Shown in pieces: positions 1 through 11,807 of a DNA stretch of 64,000 bases (within the stretch, counting starts at the first letter, position 1; the number at the start of each line of letters is the position of its first letter). Position numbers and translations under genes: made by a program. The notes under the pieces were generated by a model. The model was not told the DNA's origin. It saw only the letters and a list, made by a program, of their open reading frames with translations, and made no database searches. The DNA is from Cannabis sativa (taxonomy: Eukaryota > Streptophyta > Magnoliopsida > Rosales > Cannabaceae): positions 32,771,396 through 32,835,395 of the forward strand of contig NC_083603.1 in the NCBI RefSeq assembly GCF_029168945.1, read 5' to 3'.

Positions 1-132
1 TAGGAAGCATGTTGGTAGCAAGATAGTAGAATAGGCGCGTGTTTTTAATTTTCAAATTAAGCGGCATTAGTAAGCTCTTGTTGATCATGACTTGATGTCC
101 CAACTCTTGGTTTCGCAGGCCGTTGAGACTAG

Positions 133-1330
133 ATGGACGCCAGGCGGAACACCAGTAGTCAGGGCAACACGGTCGGGTCAAATCAGGGTCAAGGAGCTCA
201 GTTTCCCTCGAATGTTAGGGGCCGTGGTAGAGGTCCCAGGGGCAGGGCCCGTGGTCAAGGTGATGATAACCCGCCACAGGCTGCTCAAGCCAATCAGGAA
301 GCCCAAAATTGGGAAACTAGGTTTGCTGAAATGCAAGACAGAATAGAGGAGCAAGATAATGAGATTCAGAGATTGAGGCAGCAGGGTGCTCCTGCAGTGC
401 CGGTGCCAGAAGCTCCTGTGGCACCTGCCCCTGTTGCTCAGGCCAAAATAGTGGTAGCAGGGAATAGAATGTAACCCTTGTATGAAAGATCTGGAAGTAG
501 GCACCTCCGGTTTTTCTGGGAGGTCCAGATTTCATGAAAGCCGAACAGTGGCTAAAGGTGATTACGAAGATATTGAACTTTATGGGTGTCACCGGGAATG
601 ACAGGGTGGTGTGTGCCACCTTTCATTTTCAAGAGGACGCCTTAGTCTGGTGGGACGTGGTGTCCAAGATTCACGATGTTATAACCATGACCTGGGAAAA
701 GTTCCAGGAACTCTTCAACGTGAAATACTATAATGAGGCTGTTAGAAGTGCCAAAAGAAAAGAGTTTGCACACCTGATCCAGAAGGAAAATATGAGTGTG
801 ATAGAGTACACTACCCAGTTTGACCTGTTGCCAAGGTTGGCCTCGGGAATCGTGCCAACCAACTTCAGTAAAAAGGAAAAGTATTTGGATGGATTAAATG
901 TGAAGATCAAGCATGACCTTATGATCACTACAGACGACAAGACCACCTACGCTGAGATGGTGGAGAAAGCACTGCGAGCTGAGGGCGCAGTTGGATGTAT
1001 GTCAAAGTCAGTTAGGACTCCAGTGAGTGGCGGGACTCCTTCCCCTCCTGCATCAGGCTTCAGCAGGGGAGGTAGTGGTTCGGCCATGGACCAGAAGAGG
1101 AAAACATCCACTGCATCCGGTGGCTCGGGGCAGAACAAGAGGTTCCAGGGGAACCAGAGTAGAGGCAGTCGTCAGGGTGGTCCTGAGACCCGGTTTTCTT
1201 ACCCAGAGTGCCCGAGTTGTTAAAGGCACCATCTAAGTGAGTGTAGAGGTCAGGGATGCTTTCAGTGTGGCATGCCTGGACACTACAAGAGGGATTGTAC
1301 CCAGCTCAAATCTGAGGCACCAAGGGCTCC
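133..1330 (+). pseudogene. gag pseudogene of Tekay-like element 1
   Basis: This is the nucleocapsid/capsid precursor of the retrotransposon. The start at 133 (MDARRNTSSQ) matches the gag start of copy 2 at 40965 (MDTRRTTRSQ). The N-terminal part is rich in Arg and Gly, followed by a coiled-coil-like stretch rich in Glu, Gln and Arg. The capsid-like core follows from 534 (MKAEQWLKVITKILNFMGV). A zinc knuckle of CCHC type ([14 protein letters not shown]) lies near 1259-1300. Breaks visible against copy 2 are a TAA at 472-474, a small frameshift between about 485 and 510, and a TAA at 1221-1223. It cannot make a full Gag. The first two breaks separate the basic N-terminus from the capsid core. 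Confidence 0.9.
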
Positions 1331-4300
1331 GGTGAGACCCACTCCAGCTAGGGTGTTCGCCATTACGCAGGCTGATGCAGAAGCCAGCCCTTCAGTGGTG
1401 ACAGGTCAGCCCTCAGTAAACAACTCCTTTTACTCAGTTTTGTTTGATTCTGGGGCCACACATTCTTATGTGGCAGCCACAATCTTTAGTATATTGGATA
1501 GACCGTATGATAGTTATGAATCAGGGTTTGGAACCCTATTACCTGGCGGAGAGTTAGTTATCTCCAAAAGGTGGATTAGGTCTATGCCGATCAGAATAGA
1601 CGGTAGAGAGTTAAGTGCTGACTTGATAGAAATGAACCTAGTAGATTTCGATATTATTTTAGGAATGGATTTCCTATCTAAATACTCAGCCAGTATTGAC
1701 TGCAAGAGGAAGATGGTGATCTTCCAACCGGAAAGTGAGGAACCATTTGTATTTGTTGGTTCGGTTCGAGGAACTCGTGTTCCGGTGATTTCGGCCATGT
1801 CAGCTAGGGAGTTACTGCATGGCAGTTGTTTTGGGTTTCTGGCCGTGGTGGTGGACACCACTCGGCCAGATACCATTCGGCCTGAGGACATCAAGGTGGT
1901 CAGGGAATTTCTAGATGTTTTTCCCGAAGAACTTCCAGGTTTACCACCTCAGCGGGAGATTGATTTTATTATAGATTTGGCACCCGGAGTGGAACCAGTT
2001 TCCAAGGCTCCGTATAGAATGGCTCCAGCTGAGCTTAAAGAATTAAAGATCCAGCTTCAAGGGTTACTTGACATAGGGTTTATCTGGCCTAGTGTGTCAC
2101 CCTGGGGAGCTCCGGTTTTATTCGTCAAGAAGAAAGATGGAACTATGAGAATGTGCATTGATTATCGGGAATTAAACAAGCTAACAGTGAAGAATAAATA
2201 TCCACTACCTAGGATCGATGATATGTTTGATCAACTTCACGGGAAGACGATCTTTTCCAAGATTGATCTCCGACCGGGTTATCATCAGTTGAAAATCCGA
2301 GAGGAGGACATTCCGAAGACACCTTTCCGTACTAGGTATGGACATTACGAATTCTTGGTTATGTCGTTTGGACTATCCAATGCTCCTGCAGCATTTATGG
2401 ATTTGATGAATAGTGTATTCAAGGATTTCCTTGATACCTGTGTTATTGTGTTTATCGACGACATCCTTGTGTACTCTTAATCAGAAGAGGAGCATGAGTT
2501 ACATCTTCATATGGTTTTGCAACGGCTTCGGGAACACAAGCTTTATGCCAAATTCAAGAAATGTGAATTTTGGCTATCTCAGGTGTCTTTCTTAGGGCAC
2601 ATTGTTAGCAAAGATGGGATCAAGGTGGATCTTGGAAAAGTAGAATCCGTCAAGGATTGGCCAAGACCGAAGACAGTGACAGAAGTTAGAAGCTTCTTGG
2701 GTTTAGCCGGATATTATCGTAGGTTCGTGGATGGGTTTTCTAAGATTTCAACACCCTTAACCGAACTTACGAAGAAGAATCAGCGGTTTGTGTGGTCAGA
2801 CAAGTGCGAAGCTAGTTTTCAAGAGCTGAAATAGAGGTTGATTACAGCTCTAGTGCTAGCATTACCTTCAGATAAAGAGAAATTTGTAGTTTATTGCGAT
2901 GCATCCGGACAGTGTCTGGGGTGTGTGCTGATGCAAGCCGATCGCGTTATCGCTTATGCCTCCCGTCAGTTAAAGGATTATGAACAGCGATACCCGACTC
3001 ATGATCTAGAGTTGGCCGCGGTAGTTTTTGCATTGAAGATCTGGCGGCATTACCTTTACGGAGAAAGGTGAGAAATCTGTACCGACCATAAAAGTCTCAA
3101 ATATTTCTTTACTCAGAAAGATTTGAATATGAGATAGAGGCGTTGGTTGGAATTAGTGAAAGATTATGACTGTGAGATTCTCTATCACCCTCGAAGACCA
3201 ATGTAGTGGCCGATGCCCTGAGCAGGAAGGGTCCCGGGCAGGTAGGTAGCCTGATTTAGATCTCACCTTAGTTAGCAGAGGACATGGTTAGATCCAACAT
3301 TGAGTTTGTGGTAGGCCAGTTTCACAACTTGACGCTGCAATCTGATCTGCTGGAAAGAATTAAAGCCGCTCAGATGACTGATCCAGAGTTAGTAAAAATC
3401 AGAGACGAGGTTTTGGCTGGCCAAGCCAGGGATTTTTCAGTGTCAGACAATGGGATGCTTCTGTATAAAGCTAGGGTTTGTGTTCCGAGTAGTGTGGAAC
3501 TCAGGAATGAGATCTTTGAAGAGGCTCATTCTACCCCTTATTCTTTGCATCCTGGCACCACCAAGATGTACCAGGATCTTAAATCGTACTACTGGTGGAG
3601 CGGTATGAAGAAGAATTTGGTAGAATTCGTATCGAGATGCCTCACCTGTCAGCAGAGTAAGGCTGAACATCAGAGACCAGCAGGGTTGTTATAGCCTTTA
3701 ACCCTACCTGAATGGAACTGGGAGGATATCACGATGGACTTCGTGGTTGGGTTACCTAGAACCACGGGTTTGTTGAATTCCATCTGGGTAGTGGTGGATC
3801 GATTCACGAAGTCTGCTCATTTTCTACCTGTTAGAACAACCTATTCAGTGGATCAGTTGGCAGAATTGTACGTTAAAGAAATAGTAAGACTTCACGGGGT
3901 ACCGAAGTCTATAGTTTTGGATAGAGATCGAAGTTCACCTCCAAGTTTTGGCAGAGTTTGCAACGAGCAGTGGGTACAAAACTGAAATTTAGTACAACAT
4001 TCCATCCTCAGACAGATGGGCAGTCTGAAAGAACAATTCAGATATTGGAGGACATGTTACGAGCCTGTGTTATGGATTTTGAAGGCTCTTGGAGTAAATA
4101 TCTACCGTTGATTGAATTTTCATATAACAACAGTTATCATAGTACAATGGGGATGACTCCCTATGAATTGTTGTACGGTAGGAAGTGTAGATCTCCCATC
4201 CACTGGGATGAGAAAGGGGAGAGGAAATACCTAGGTCCGAAGTCAGTGCAGCGGACCAATGAGGCAATTGAGAAAATAAAGGCTAGAATGCTTGCCTCAC

Positions 4301-4809
4301 AGAGTAGACAGAAAAGTTATGCAGATCCGAAACGCAGAGATGTTGAGTTCCAAGTAGGGGACCATGTGTTTTTATGGGTGTCTCCAATGAAGGGGATCAA
4401 ACGTTTCGAGAAAAGAGGCAAGTTATGCCCTAGGTTTACAGTACCTTTCGAGATTCTCGAGAAGGTAGGTCAAGTGGCATACCGGTTAGCGTTGCCTCCA
4501 GCTCTTTCTGCAGTGCACAACGTATTCCATGTCTCTATGTTGAGAAAATACGTTTCAGATCCTTCTCATATACTCAGTTATGAGAGCCTTGAACTGCAGC
4601 CAGATATGTCATACGAAGAACAGCCAGTGCAGATCCTTGATAGAAAGGATAAAGTCCTTCGGAATAAGACCATAGCATTGGTCAAAGTACTCTGGAGAAA
4701 CAGCAAGGTGGAGGAAGCCACCTGGGAGCTAGAGTAAGATATGAGAGCTCAATATCCAGAGTTGTTCAGGTTAGATTTCGGGGACGAAATCCTTTTAAGG
4801 GGGGAATAG
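1331..4809 (+). pseudogene. pol pseudogene of Tekay-like element 1 (PR-RT-RH-INT-chromodomain)
   Basis: Decayed Ty3/gypsy pol. The aspartic protease active site is [14 protein letters not shown] (near 1439). RT shows [35 protein letters not shown] and the catalytic FIDDILVYS (2450-2477). RNase H shows [18 protein letters not shown] (near 2883). Integrase shows an HHCC zinc site ([11 protein letters not shown] to CLTCQQSK), [11 protein letters not shown] and [12 protein letters not shown] chromodomain-like tail follows. Disabling changes include TAA after VYS (2478-2480), TAG at 2832-2834, TGA near 3069, TAG near 3134, a frameshift near 3190, TAG near 3692, and a frameshift near 3930 that removes the middle integrase segment. 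Most stops replace Gln codons, as expected from C-to-T change. The frame ends at 4809, one base before the LTR, so the polypurine tract overlaps the coding end. Confidence 0.92.
4797..4806 (+). other. Polypurine tract of Tekay-like element 1
   Basis: A ten-base purine run (aaggggggaa) lies four bases before the LTR start at 4811. This is the usual place for plus-strand priming. The equivalent in copy 2 is the reverse complement at 36285-36294. Confidence 0.85.
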
Positions 4810-5297
4810 TTGTAAAGACCGCTTAGTTTAATTTAGAAATTAGTAGTTAATTATGTTTAATTATGGAAAAATTATTTATAGATATTTAAATAATTGTTTA
4901 TGCTGTTATTATTGAATTCTGAAATGCATTTTATGTCATATAGTGAATTTCATAATTTTGCATTTCCGGCGCCCGGCAACATGGAACTCGGTGTTTGGCT
5001 CAGTAGAATCACAACTTAGCATGTTAGTATTAGGGGACAGTTATTTAGACATTGGGAATGTCAGGAGTGGTCAGGAATTTAGAATTTCCCAAAATACCCT
5101 TTAGTGCCCTTTATGTTATTTTAGTGTGGAGGGGCAAAATGGTCATTTTGCCCCATTTATGTTTTGTCCTTTAATGGACTTAGTAATTGGAAATTGATGT
5201 TATGTTATGTTTCTTTTGGCTGAAATAAAGGTTTATTATTTGCTTTTACTCTCATTTTATTCAAGTAGAAAAATTAGAAAATTTAAGAAAAACTCAA

Positions 5298-5407
<110 letters not shown>

Positions 5408-6420
5408 CGGCCCTCCTTGAGCAGCAAGGAAGTGGATGTTTCCTTTGTGATTCAAGCTCATTTTAATCAGATTTAGTGATCTCTAATTGTTGGTAAGGTT
5501 TCTATATCTTTCTTCTATGTTTCTTGGAATTTTTGAAGAGAAATGATAGGTTGCATGCTTAGTTTTGAGTTGGTTGTTGCTGCTGTGATTATATGTTGTT
5601 TTCAGAGGTTTAAGCATGTTGGATTGAGTGGAATGAAACTGTTTTGATGCATGTTTGGTTGGTTTTAAATTAGTTTAGAGTTTTGGTTCAAAAGCTATGG
5701 TTTTTCAAAGTGAAAATGTGAAATTCGTTGTTGTAGAGATTGTTTGTGCTTGAGTTCATTTTCTGCAATTTTTATATGCATGATTGAGTAGATTTAAGCT
5801 AGTTTTGATGCTTGTAGGTGAGCTTTAGCCAAGTTTGAGTTTTGAACTCCAAGCTTGGAGCTCACATGGCATTTTTCGTATCTGTGGTTTCTGGATGGTT
5901 TTGATGCTTTAGAAATGTTCTTTGGGGTATTTAGAACAGGTCTGGAAAGTTTGGTATGAATTGGATTTAATTTGAATGAGTTATGGACTTTTGCATGTTT
6001 CATACGAGGAATCGGAATTCCGGTTGTGCAACCAGAATTCTGGATGGGGTTCAGGAATTCCCAGATTCCGGTTGCAGAACCGGTCTGCCGGTTGGGGGAT
6101 TTTTAGCAACCCTAGTTTTTCTCATTTTTATGTGGTTTAGGGTATTGCCATGCTTTTTATCGATAGGGAAACTTTTAGTTTCTAGTTTAAGTCCCCGTGA
6201 ACTGATTTAGCGTATCACTTATCAGTGTTGTGATTGTTATGGTTTAGGAGCCTGTAAACCGCCGTGCAGTTCGTTCCAGTCAGGTTGACCAGCACACCTG
6301 AATTCGGAATTGAGGTAAGATTAGTATAACAGTATGCATATGTATTACATGTTTAGCGTGCATGTTAGGAAGCCTGTTAGATTACATTAGATATGTATGT
6401 TGGCTTCGTACCATCCGACC

Positions 6421-6662
6421 ATATCACATCGGTTAGGCTAGAGTATGACTAACAGCTGGAGTATGACCAATGTACCGAGTATAGGCTGATTCTAGGGTTG
6501 GTGGTACTGTACTATTTGACCGTATCACATCGGTTAGGCTAGAGTATGACTAGCAGCTAGAGTATGACCAGTGAACCGAGTATAGGCTGATACTGTAACA
6601 CATCGGTAGAGCTAGAGTATGACTAGCAGTTGGAGTATGACCAGTGTACCGAGTATAGGTTG
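6421..6662 (+). repeat. Three tandem units inside the Tekay-like LTR
   Basis: Units begin at about 6426, 6526 and 6599. Each contains CACATCGGT, GCTAGAGTATGACTA, then GAGTATGACCA and ACCGAGTATAGG. Unit spacing is 100 and then 73 bp. The same triplication occurs in reverse at 34495-34745 and 41820-42055, so it is a family feature and not a local duplication. Confidence 0.88.
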
Positions 6663-8039
6663 TTACTTTGTCAATGGTACCGTCGTACGAACGTTCGGGA
6701 CTCAGTATCGTGTGGGACACGGCAGTTAGGGTTATGGTCAGGGGTATGGGCGTCTGATCATAACCCAGGATTATGTATGTTTTATGATTTATGCTTTTCT
6801 TACTGAGTCTGTCGACTCACAGTGCTATGTTTATGTGTAGGTAAGGGCAAGGCCAAGGCTGAGGAACCGTGAGGACGAGCCAATGAAGATTGTACATGTC
6901 GGGGCGGTTAGGCCTGGAGCGTACGATCCTCGGGACAGTAGTGCTTTTGAAATTAGTCGCTAGGCGACAAGTATTTTGTATTAGACAGTAAACTTTTTGT
7001 AAAGCATTTTGTAAATGGGATCCCAAAGTATTTTGTATGAATTATTTTATAAGTTTAATTTAAAGGCAAAATTTTTAATTAATCACGATTTCCATAAACC
7101 TCGGTGATTAGCATCGAGCTGCACAGTACGTTTAAAAATCACATAATACGCCTATGCTAGTTAGGGTGTTAGATGACAACTCTATTCAATGAATGGTAGC
7201 TTTGACTCTCGCCTAAACGGGACACTGATATCAGTTTGTTGAAGACCTTGGAAATTATTTAGGATTGTATGTTTTAGTATTTTCACTTATCATTCCTACT
7301 TGCTATGTGATTAATAATTTCTTAAGTGTGTATGAATTTATATTGAACCATGTTATTTTCTGTTATTAAATTGTAGTTTAATTTCAAATGTTCATTGTTG
7401 GTCTAACTTCGTTTATTTTTCTAATGAGATAAATAGATTTTCACCATTAGACTAACATAATAGTGTTATATCTCGAAAGATAAATATTGTATATGCAACA
7501 TCTAGTTGTTCATCAATTGATGACACCTTAGACTAGTATTTTACAATATGAAACAAGAAGATAGTATAAATAAGATTACTTTGACTCTCGCTAATCGGAG
7601 CATCGTTGGATTCTTATTTAAAACGAAATTATCCTAATTCCTCTTAGCTTATTCATTTCGAATTAGCTCGATGACATATCATTGGATGAATGGTCTATAA
7701 ATCATTTCATGTCATTTTATATTTTCTTTTAAGAAATTCAATGACGAACTTGATTATATTCCCGAAATTCTATCAAAAAATGATATAAATCCTCAATCTT
7801 AGAAATCTCCTACTTGTATGGGCAAATCAGACTTAGAGTTAGATTAGTAGTGGTGGTTCAAGAAAGAATTACTCGTTATACAGTTACACTTTAACAAGTG
7901 TTTCATAACCATTTTTTTTCAATGGATTCAAACTGTATGAGTTTAGTATTCTGTGACTAGAATCCACTTGCACTATTCTAAGAACTCTTTGATGTAACTA
8001 AATTTAAGTCATCAAAAGACACAACCACATATTTTATAA

Positions 8040-9720
8040 ATCTATGGCATTTGTATCTTGTTCATAGTGGTTTTGACAAGATCATTCTCTGCAAAAGAGT
8101 TAATATGCCTATATCCACTGAAAGTAAGTTCATCTCATTCGCAGATGGATGTACATTCAGGGGTGGATATGAGTTTTTTTCGTTGTATTCTTAAAACGAT
8201 CACTCTAGATTTTACCTTATATAAACGAAATTTGAAATGTTTGAAAAACGAAATTTGAAATGTTTGAAAAATTTCATGAATTTCTAGCAAGGGTAAGTGG
8301 TTAAAGATCTTGCGAACTGATAGGGGTGGAGAAAAAGTTAGTAGATATGCAGTTCAAAGATCATTAATTTGATTTTAAATATATCCAAACTTACCTCCCC
8401 AGAAATTCGAGTTGCATATTGATGATTAGTTACTAGTCGTTGCCTAAATCTTTCTATGGTAATATAATTTCAGAATGATGCAATGGTTGTATCCTTAATG
8501 TAAATAATTACTAGATTCATGGATGACCTAATCGAAATCTTAAGAAAAGCTAGAACTGCTAACCCTAGTTTGCATGTTGGTTAGCTATTCTAAGTGATTA
8601 GGGGTGGATCATCCCATAGTCATTAGATAAGAAAGTGTTTGTTTAAACAAATACTACTTTTCTAAGAAAATGGCTAAGTCTGAAAATAAAGTAGCAAATA
8701 AAGTAGATAATCTTTTCTTGATTCCATAAGTGTTCTATCATCTTATTCGTTACAAGATGATCCCACTGCCTCTATTGTCTTAATAAAAACCGAAGAGGTC
8801 AATACCATTTAGTTTTCTTAGACATAATTCACGGTACCTTGTCGTAGTGGGAGAGTTTCAAGGAACTTTACCTTCTCATAAATTGGAAGAGACTAGTGAT
8901 TAAAATCCATTGTGAGTTTAAACAAGTAATGGATTGTCAAGGTAAGAAACTAAGAAGAAAGCCAATAGAACTATGGTTTGATCCATTCACATGGAGTAAC
9001 CTAAAGTTTTCTATTACAAGGACATGAAAGGAAATTTTCGTTCATAAGTCTATTCAATGGACTTAACAAAACTTCCTGTTCCTAGTATTATAGGTTTGAG
9101 TTTATCTAAACCTATGGCTTGTGGTGTACCTGGTAATTACTTAGTCTACTGCAAGCATAAGATGCTGAAGCATTTTCTTTCCAATAGCAATTTATAGAAG
9201 CTTCACAACTTCTTAGATATAGATTTTATTTATCTAAGGAAAAGTCTCAACTATTCCAGAGAAGATAAAGCCATGAAAGAATTTCTTAAATCAACAGTGA
9301 GAGGTCTCAGATATGCTTTAGTATGCCTTAGACCAGACACCTGCTGTTGAGTGGGAGTAATGAGTAAGTATCAGATTAATCCAGAAGAGGAACATTGGAA
9401 GACAATCAAGTAAACCTTAAGATTAAGAAGAGGAACTATATGTTAGTCAATAAGGATGGTTTTAAAACTCTTAGACTACACCACATCAGATTTCGAGACT
9501 TGCCTTTGTGCTAGAAAGTCTGCTGATAAGATGGTGATTACTTTGCGGGTGGAGTAGTGATTTTGGAGAAGTGTAAAAAGCTATCTGAAATCTCTTAGTC
9601 TACCAGAGAGAGACTGAATGTTAAAAGTTGCAGGAAAGATACTTATTCAGTCTAAGAAAAGTTCTATACAATTGTGGCACCGTTCCAACCTGTCTTAACT
9701 ACTAGTGTTATTTCCTGAAT
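8040..9720 (+). pseudogene. copia pol remnant of X copy A
   Basis: This is a badly decayed Ty1/copia polyprotein with no long ORF. Recognisable islands, in order, are a GAG-pre-integrase motif (WHLYLVHSGFDKI, near 8045), the integrase core around KWLKILRTDRGGE (near 8299), the linker after integrase with DKKVFV (near 8630), and the RNase H start around SKYQINPEEEHWKTIK (near 9365). An in-frame TGA lies at 9348-9350, just before that RNase H motif. The same stop exists in copies B and C. I could not find the RT catalytic motifs, and the integrase to RNase H spacing is far shorter than in intact copia pol, so RT appears mostly deleted. Confidence 0.75.
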
Positions 9721-9970
9721 AACCAAAAGTAGTTGCCAAAGGTATAGAATCCAGTATCCCAAAAGAGTAGACATATAGAGAGAGAGGAATTTCACAACAT
9801 CAAGGATTTTGTGATTAAGGGAAAGTAATGGTGGAGAAAAGGTTGTTGTTAATTCAACCTGTCAGATCCTATTACGAGGAGTTTACTACTACTACACTTG
9901 ATTTGTATATCAATGTGTTAATGATTATTTGAAATGCACATTTTGTTTTATATAAGTTCAAGTGGGAGTT

Positions 9971-11807
9971 TTTTGGGTTTTGTGCCCTAAATAAAACTCA
10001 TTTCAATATAATCAGATTTACTTATTAATAAAGATCAGAAATAACATTTTATGTTGCATGGTTCACATGATTTATTTCATGATTATATGTATATAATGTA
10101 TAAATTCTTTTTAAGTCCAGAACATATGAGTTTGTTAAAGATTATAGTGTTGTCAGCACAGTGGAATATAATCTTAATTATATGTTCAAAACTTTATTCC
10201 CTGATTTGTCAGAACACTGGATTTAGACTGACATGGTATAATCAGCGATAGGTATTCTTACACCTTGGAAAAGTGTTATGTCCTTTCCAGGACATTGGCA
10301 AAGTTTACCATTATCGGATGTATGGAGTATACATCGGAAGGGACCGATATTGAACTTTGATTAGATATATTAAAACTTACCGTAATAATATCACCTGTTG
10401 ATCCTAGATCAAATGACCTTAATCCTGATATGGTTAGGTTCGATCTCAAGAGTACTATACACGTTCTTTGATTTGTTAGTTAAGCCTACTTTTGGGTCAG
10501 GGTGATATGTACATTTTGGGAACATGATAGTATAATTGAGTGGAAGTGCTACCATAAATATAGAATCTATAACTTCTATAGGAACTTAGAAGTGAAACGA
10601 TGATATCCTTCGAGCTTGGCTAAACAGAGATAAATGGTGGAGATCTCATTTCACTTTGCTGAAATATCATTTATACGGAGCTAAGTGTTTTAAGGATAAA
10701 ATACATTGAAGGTGTAACAGTAACAGTAGTGCCTTTTCAATGTAGATTATCTATTAGAGGGTCATAAATCACATTAGGGTTATAACAATGTATAACTAAT
10801 GACGTGTCTATATCATGGAACATATAGAGCGTTCTATATGACTGAGAGTACAATTCCAAGTTCTAAGTGTGGATTCAATGAGGAATTAATAAGTTAGGGA
10901 ATTTACTTGGTAAATTCGGTTCGACTTATTGGAAGCTCGGTTATATAGGCCCATGGTCCCATACTAGTTGAGACCATACTGCTTGTAAGACTCAGTTAAT
11001 TGATTTTAATTAATCAATTATAATTCTAAAAGTTAGACTATGTCTACTTTATGAATTTTCACTAAGCAAGGGCGAAATTGTAAAGAAAAGAGATTCTAGG
11101 TTTATTTATTGATTAAGAGACTTTATATGTCTAAATTAATAAATATATTAAATGGCAATATTATTTAATAATTATTTTCAAGTTATTAAATAATTAGAAT
11201 TGGCATTTAAAAGGTTAAATTGGAAAATTGGCATTTTTGAGAAAATGGGAATGGAAAATAACAAAATGGGAAAGATACAAAGTGAGGCTCAATTCCCTTT
11301 GTATGGCCGGCCACTATGCACAAGAAATACCATTTATAGTTTCCATTATTTTAATGCCATACAATTCTAACCTAAACCTAGAGGGCATTCTATAAATAGA
11401 AAGTGTTGGCTTCAGGAAACACACACAACTTTGAACATTGGTTTCTTTCAGAAAAGCCTCACGCCTCTCTCTCTATTTTCTTCTCCCTAAATTTCGAAAC
11501 ACTTGAGTGAATGAGTAGTGCCCACACACATCAAGTGGTACCTCAATCATAGTATGTCAGACTATGGAAAATCTGCATCAAAGAAGGAGAAAAGAAGATC
11601 TAGATTCAGATCTTGATTATGCTCTGCTACAGAAAGGAATCAAGGGCTAGAGATCTGAATGGAAGGAGTCATATTATTCCGCTGCACCCACTGTAAGGTT
11701 TTCTAAACTTTATATGTGTTTATTTTCATTGTTTTAGAATTCATATTAGGTTGTTAATCCAACATACTTGTTAGTAAATCTAGATCCGGGTACAATAATT
11801 TCCAACA
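9971..11807 (+). repeat. 3' LTR of X copy A (about 1.84 kb)
   Basis: The LTR starts TTTTGGGTTTTGTGCCC, where copies B and C have TGTTGGGTTTTATGCCC. It ends AATTTCCAACA at 11807. It shares conserved blocks with the LTRs of copies B, C and D, including the GGAAGCTCGGTTATATAGGC block, a TATA box and the end ATTCCGCTGCA. Confidence 0.9.
11391..11398 (+). promoter_or_regulatory. TATA box in X-A LTR
   Basis: TATAAATA follows a conserved CCTAAACCTAGAGGGCATTC block. The same element recurs in the X LTRs at 48219, 56663 and (minus strand) 33830. It probably marks the U3/R boundary of the family. Confidence 0.6.

Larger units (their letters stand above)
7174..11807 (+). mobile_element. X copy A: degenerate non-autonomous Ty1/copia LTR element, 3' part
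   Basis: This is the 3' portion of an element of family X (internal 7174-9970, 3' LTR 9971-11807). It is interrupted on the left by the Tekay-like element. The internal part aligns with 52369-55232 of the complete copy C and with the reverse complement of copy B. It has no intact ORF but retains copia pol traces. The purine-rich run aagtgggag precedes the LTR. To its right, the LTR end at 11807 breaks straight into the antisense reading frame of the Tat-like element, so X-A inserted there. The expected 5 bp target duplication on the right would be gatgt (11808-11812); its partner is outside the window. Confidence 0.88.
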
